Of a stretch of 64,000 bases of DNA, positions 63,145 to 64,000 are shown piece after piece (position 1 is the stretch's first letter; each line of letters starts with the position of its first letter). The notes under the pieces were generated by a model, which was not told where the DNA came from, made no database searches, and saw only the letters and a list, made by a program, of their open reading frames with translations. The translations under genes and the position numbers were made by a program. Source of the stretch: Ursus arctos (taxonomy: Eukaryota; Chordata; Mammalia; Carnivora; Ursidae); contig NW_026622986.1 in the NCBI RefSeq assembly GCF_023065955.2, positions 12,735,848 to 12,799,847 of the forward strand, written 5' to 3'.

Positions 63145-64000
63145 CTTTTTTTTTTAATAGACTTTATTTTTTGGAGCAGTTTTCAGTGCACAGTAAAATT
63201 GAGAAAATTCCTCTACGCATGCATAGCCTCCCTCAGTATAAGCATCCCCGCCACAGTGGTGTATCTGTTACTATCAGTGAGCCTACATTGACACGCCATT
63301 ATCACCCAAGTCCACAGTGTACATTAGGGTTCACTCTTGGTGGTGTACAATAAGCCTTTTTAACATTTGGGAAATTTTACATTGTTCCTTGTTTTTCCCC
63401 CTTGGAACTATTCCCATTCTGCTTTCTCCACAAAGATTTCTCCTACTGTGATATATTTCTATGTTTCTAAGTCTCTTATTGATCTCTCTCATACTTCTCT
63501 TCAACAAATTGTTTATAAATTGATAAGTAATTTTTATATCCTGTCATCATAAGGCACTTACGTGTTAAAAAATTACACAGTTGGTTAAAACAACTTAAAA
63601 ACATTACAATTGTAAATATTGTTATTAAGCTTAAAAAGGAAAAATCTGGGGGGAAACATCTCTTAATGAGATAATAGATGAAACCTTTTTCCCCTCTAAT
63701 TTGTTCCAGGATAAAGGGATGAATGTTCAGTATCAATTATATTGCTGTTTTTCATTTCTATAGAAGTTAAGTACTTTTTATAGATATCAATAGTGAGAAA
63801 CCTTGTTCCCATAAATAAGTGGATGAGAATAGAAGAGCTTTGTGAGAGCAATGCCATCCCATTTCTTGAACTCCTTCCAAGTTATCTGTCACTGAGGGAT
63901 CAATGGTTCTTTTAATACACCACCTGACAAGATGATTAGCTGCCTTCCATTGTGTAGAAGCAGAGCTAGAAACCACTTGACTTCCAAAAAGATTTGTTTT
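63145..64000 (+). other. intron, unique or diverged repeat DNA to the window end
   Basis: The part 63160-63480 (TTTATTTTTTGGAGCAGTTTTCAG, ACAGTAAAATTGAGAAAATTCC) resembles a reversed L1/HAL1 3' region but is too diverged to call firmly. The remainder shows no gene or repeat. Confidence 0.4.

Noticed and set aside
59471..64000. Next APBB1IP coding exon (RA-PH linker)
   Set aside because: I read this stretch for an acceptor followed by the expected NFYLDNRGKK-like coding start (from memory of mammalian RIAM) and did not find it; it must lie beyond the window.

Overview
The window is vertebrate nuclear DNA from a carnivoran. It holds at least sixteen tRNA-Lys-type CAN-SINE (SINEC) copies, recognisable by a head such as GGGGCGCCTGGGTGG, a CT-rich 3' part and an AATAAA/poly(A) tail. 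Carnivoran L1 3' ends with clean target-site duplications are also present. The SINE sub-type resembles bear or other arctoid copies; that placement is inference. There is no prokaryotic, plasmid or viral gene system here.

The only protein-coding gene I can support is the 5' half of APBB1IP (RIAM) on the + strand, the Rap1 effector that links Rap1-GTP to talin and integrins. Six coding exons lie at 37828-37899, 42719-42806, 46226-46518, 49327-49404, 55418-55577 and 56751-56872. All have GT-AG borders and matching phases, and together they give 813 nt (271 codons). They encode the N-terminal talin-binding helix, a conserved tyrosine at position 45, the second acidic talin-binding helix, a proline-rich EVH1-ligand stretch, a charged helix and the Ras-association domain. 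The frame continues past 56872 into an intron that runs off the window. The PH domain and the C-terminal proline-rich tail are not here. The start codon is the first codon after a splice acceptor, so at least one untranslated exon must lie upstream; I could not locate it, and there is no CpG island.

Regions: 1-37.8 kb is intergenic or 5'-UTR-intron DNA dominated by repeats: L2 broken by later insertions, an L1M copy split by a younger inverted L1 that itself carries a SINE, scrambled L1 pieces at 16-20 kb, MIRs, a MER5A transposon split by a SINE, an MLT1 LTR inside an L2, and microsatellites. 37.8-56.9 kb is the APBB1IP exon-intron region, with SINEs and very short 5'-truncated L1s in the introns. 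56.9-64 kb is intron 6 of the coding part.

The observations most worth checking are an exon-like open frame on the minus strand at 58602-58795 behind a textbook splice acceptor, a SINE-containing insert with 111 bp of non-SINE sequence inside a perfect 15-bp duplication (44308-44609), and an unassigned 1-kb insert inside an L2 (30728-31712). Repeat family names come from my memory of the consensus sequences and need RepeatMasker confirmation.
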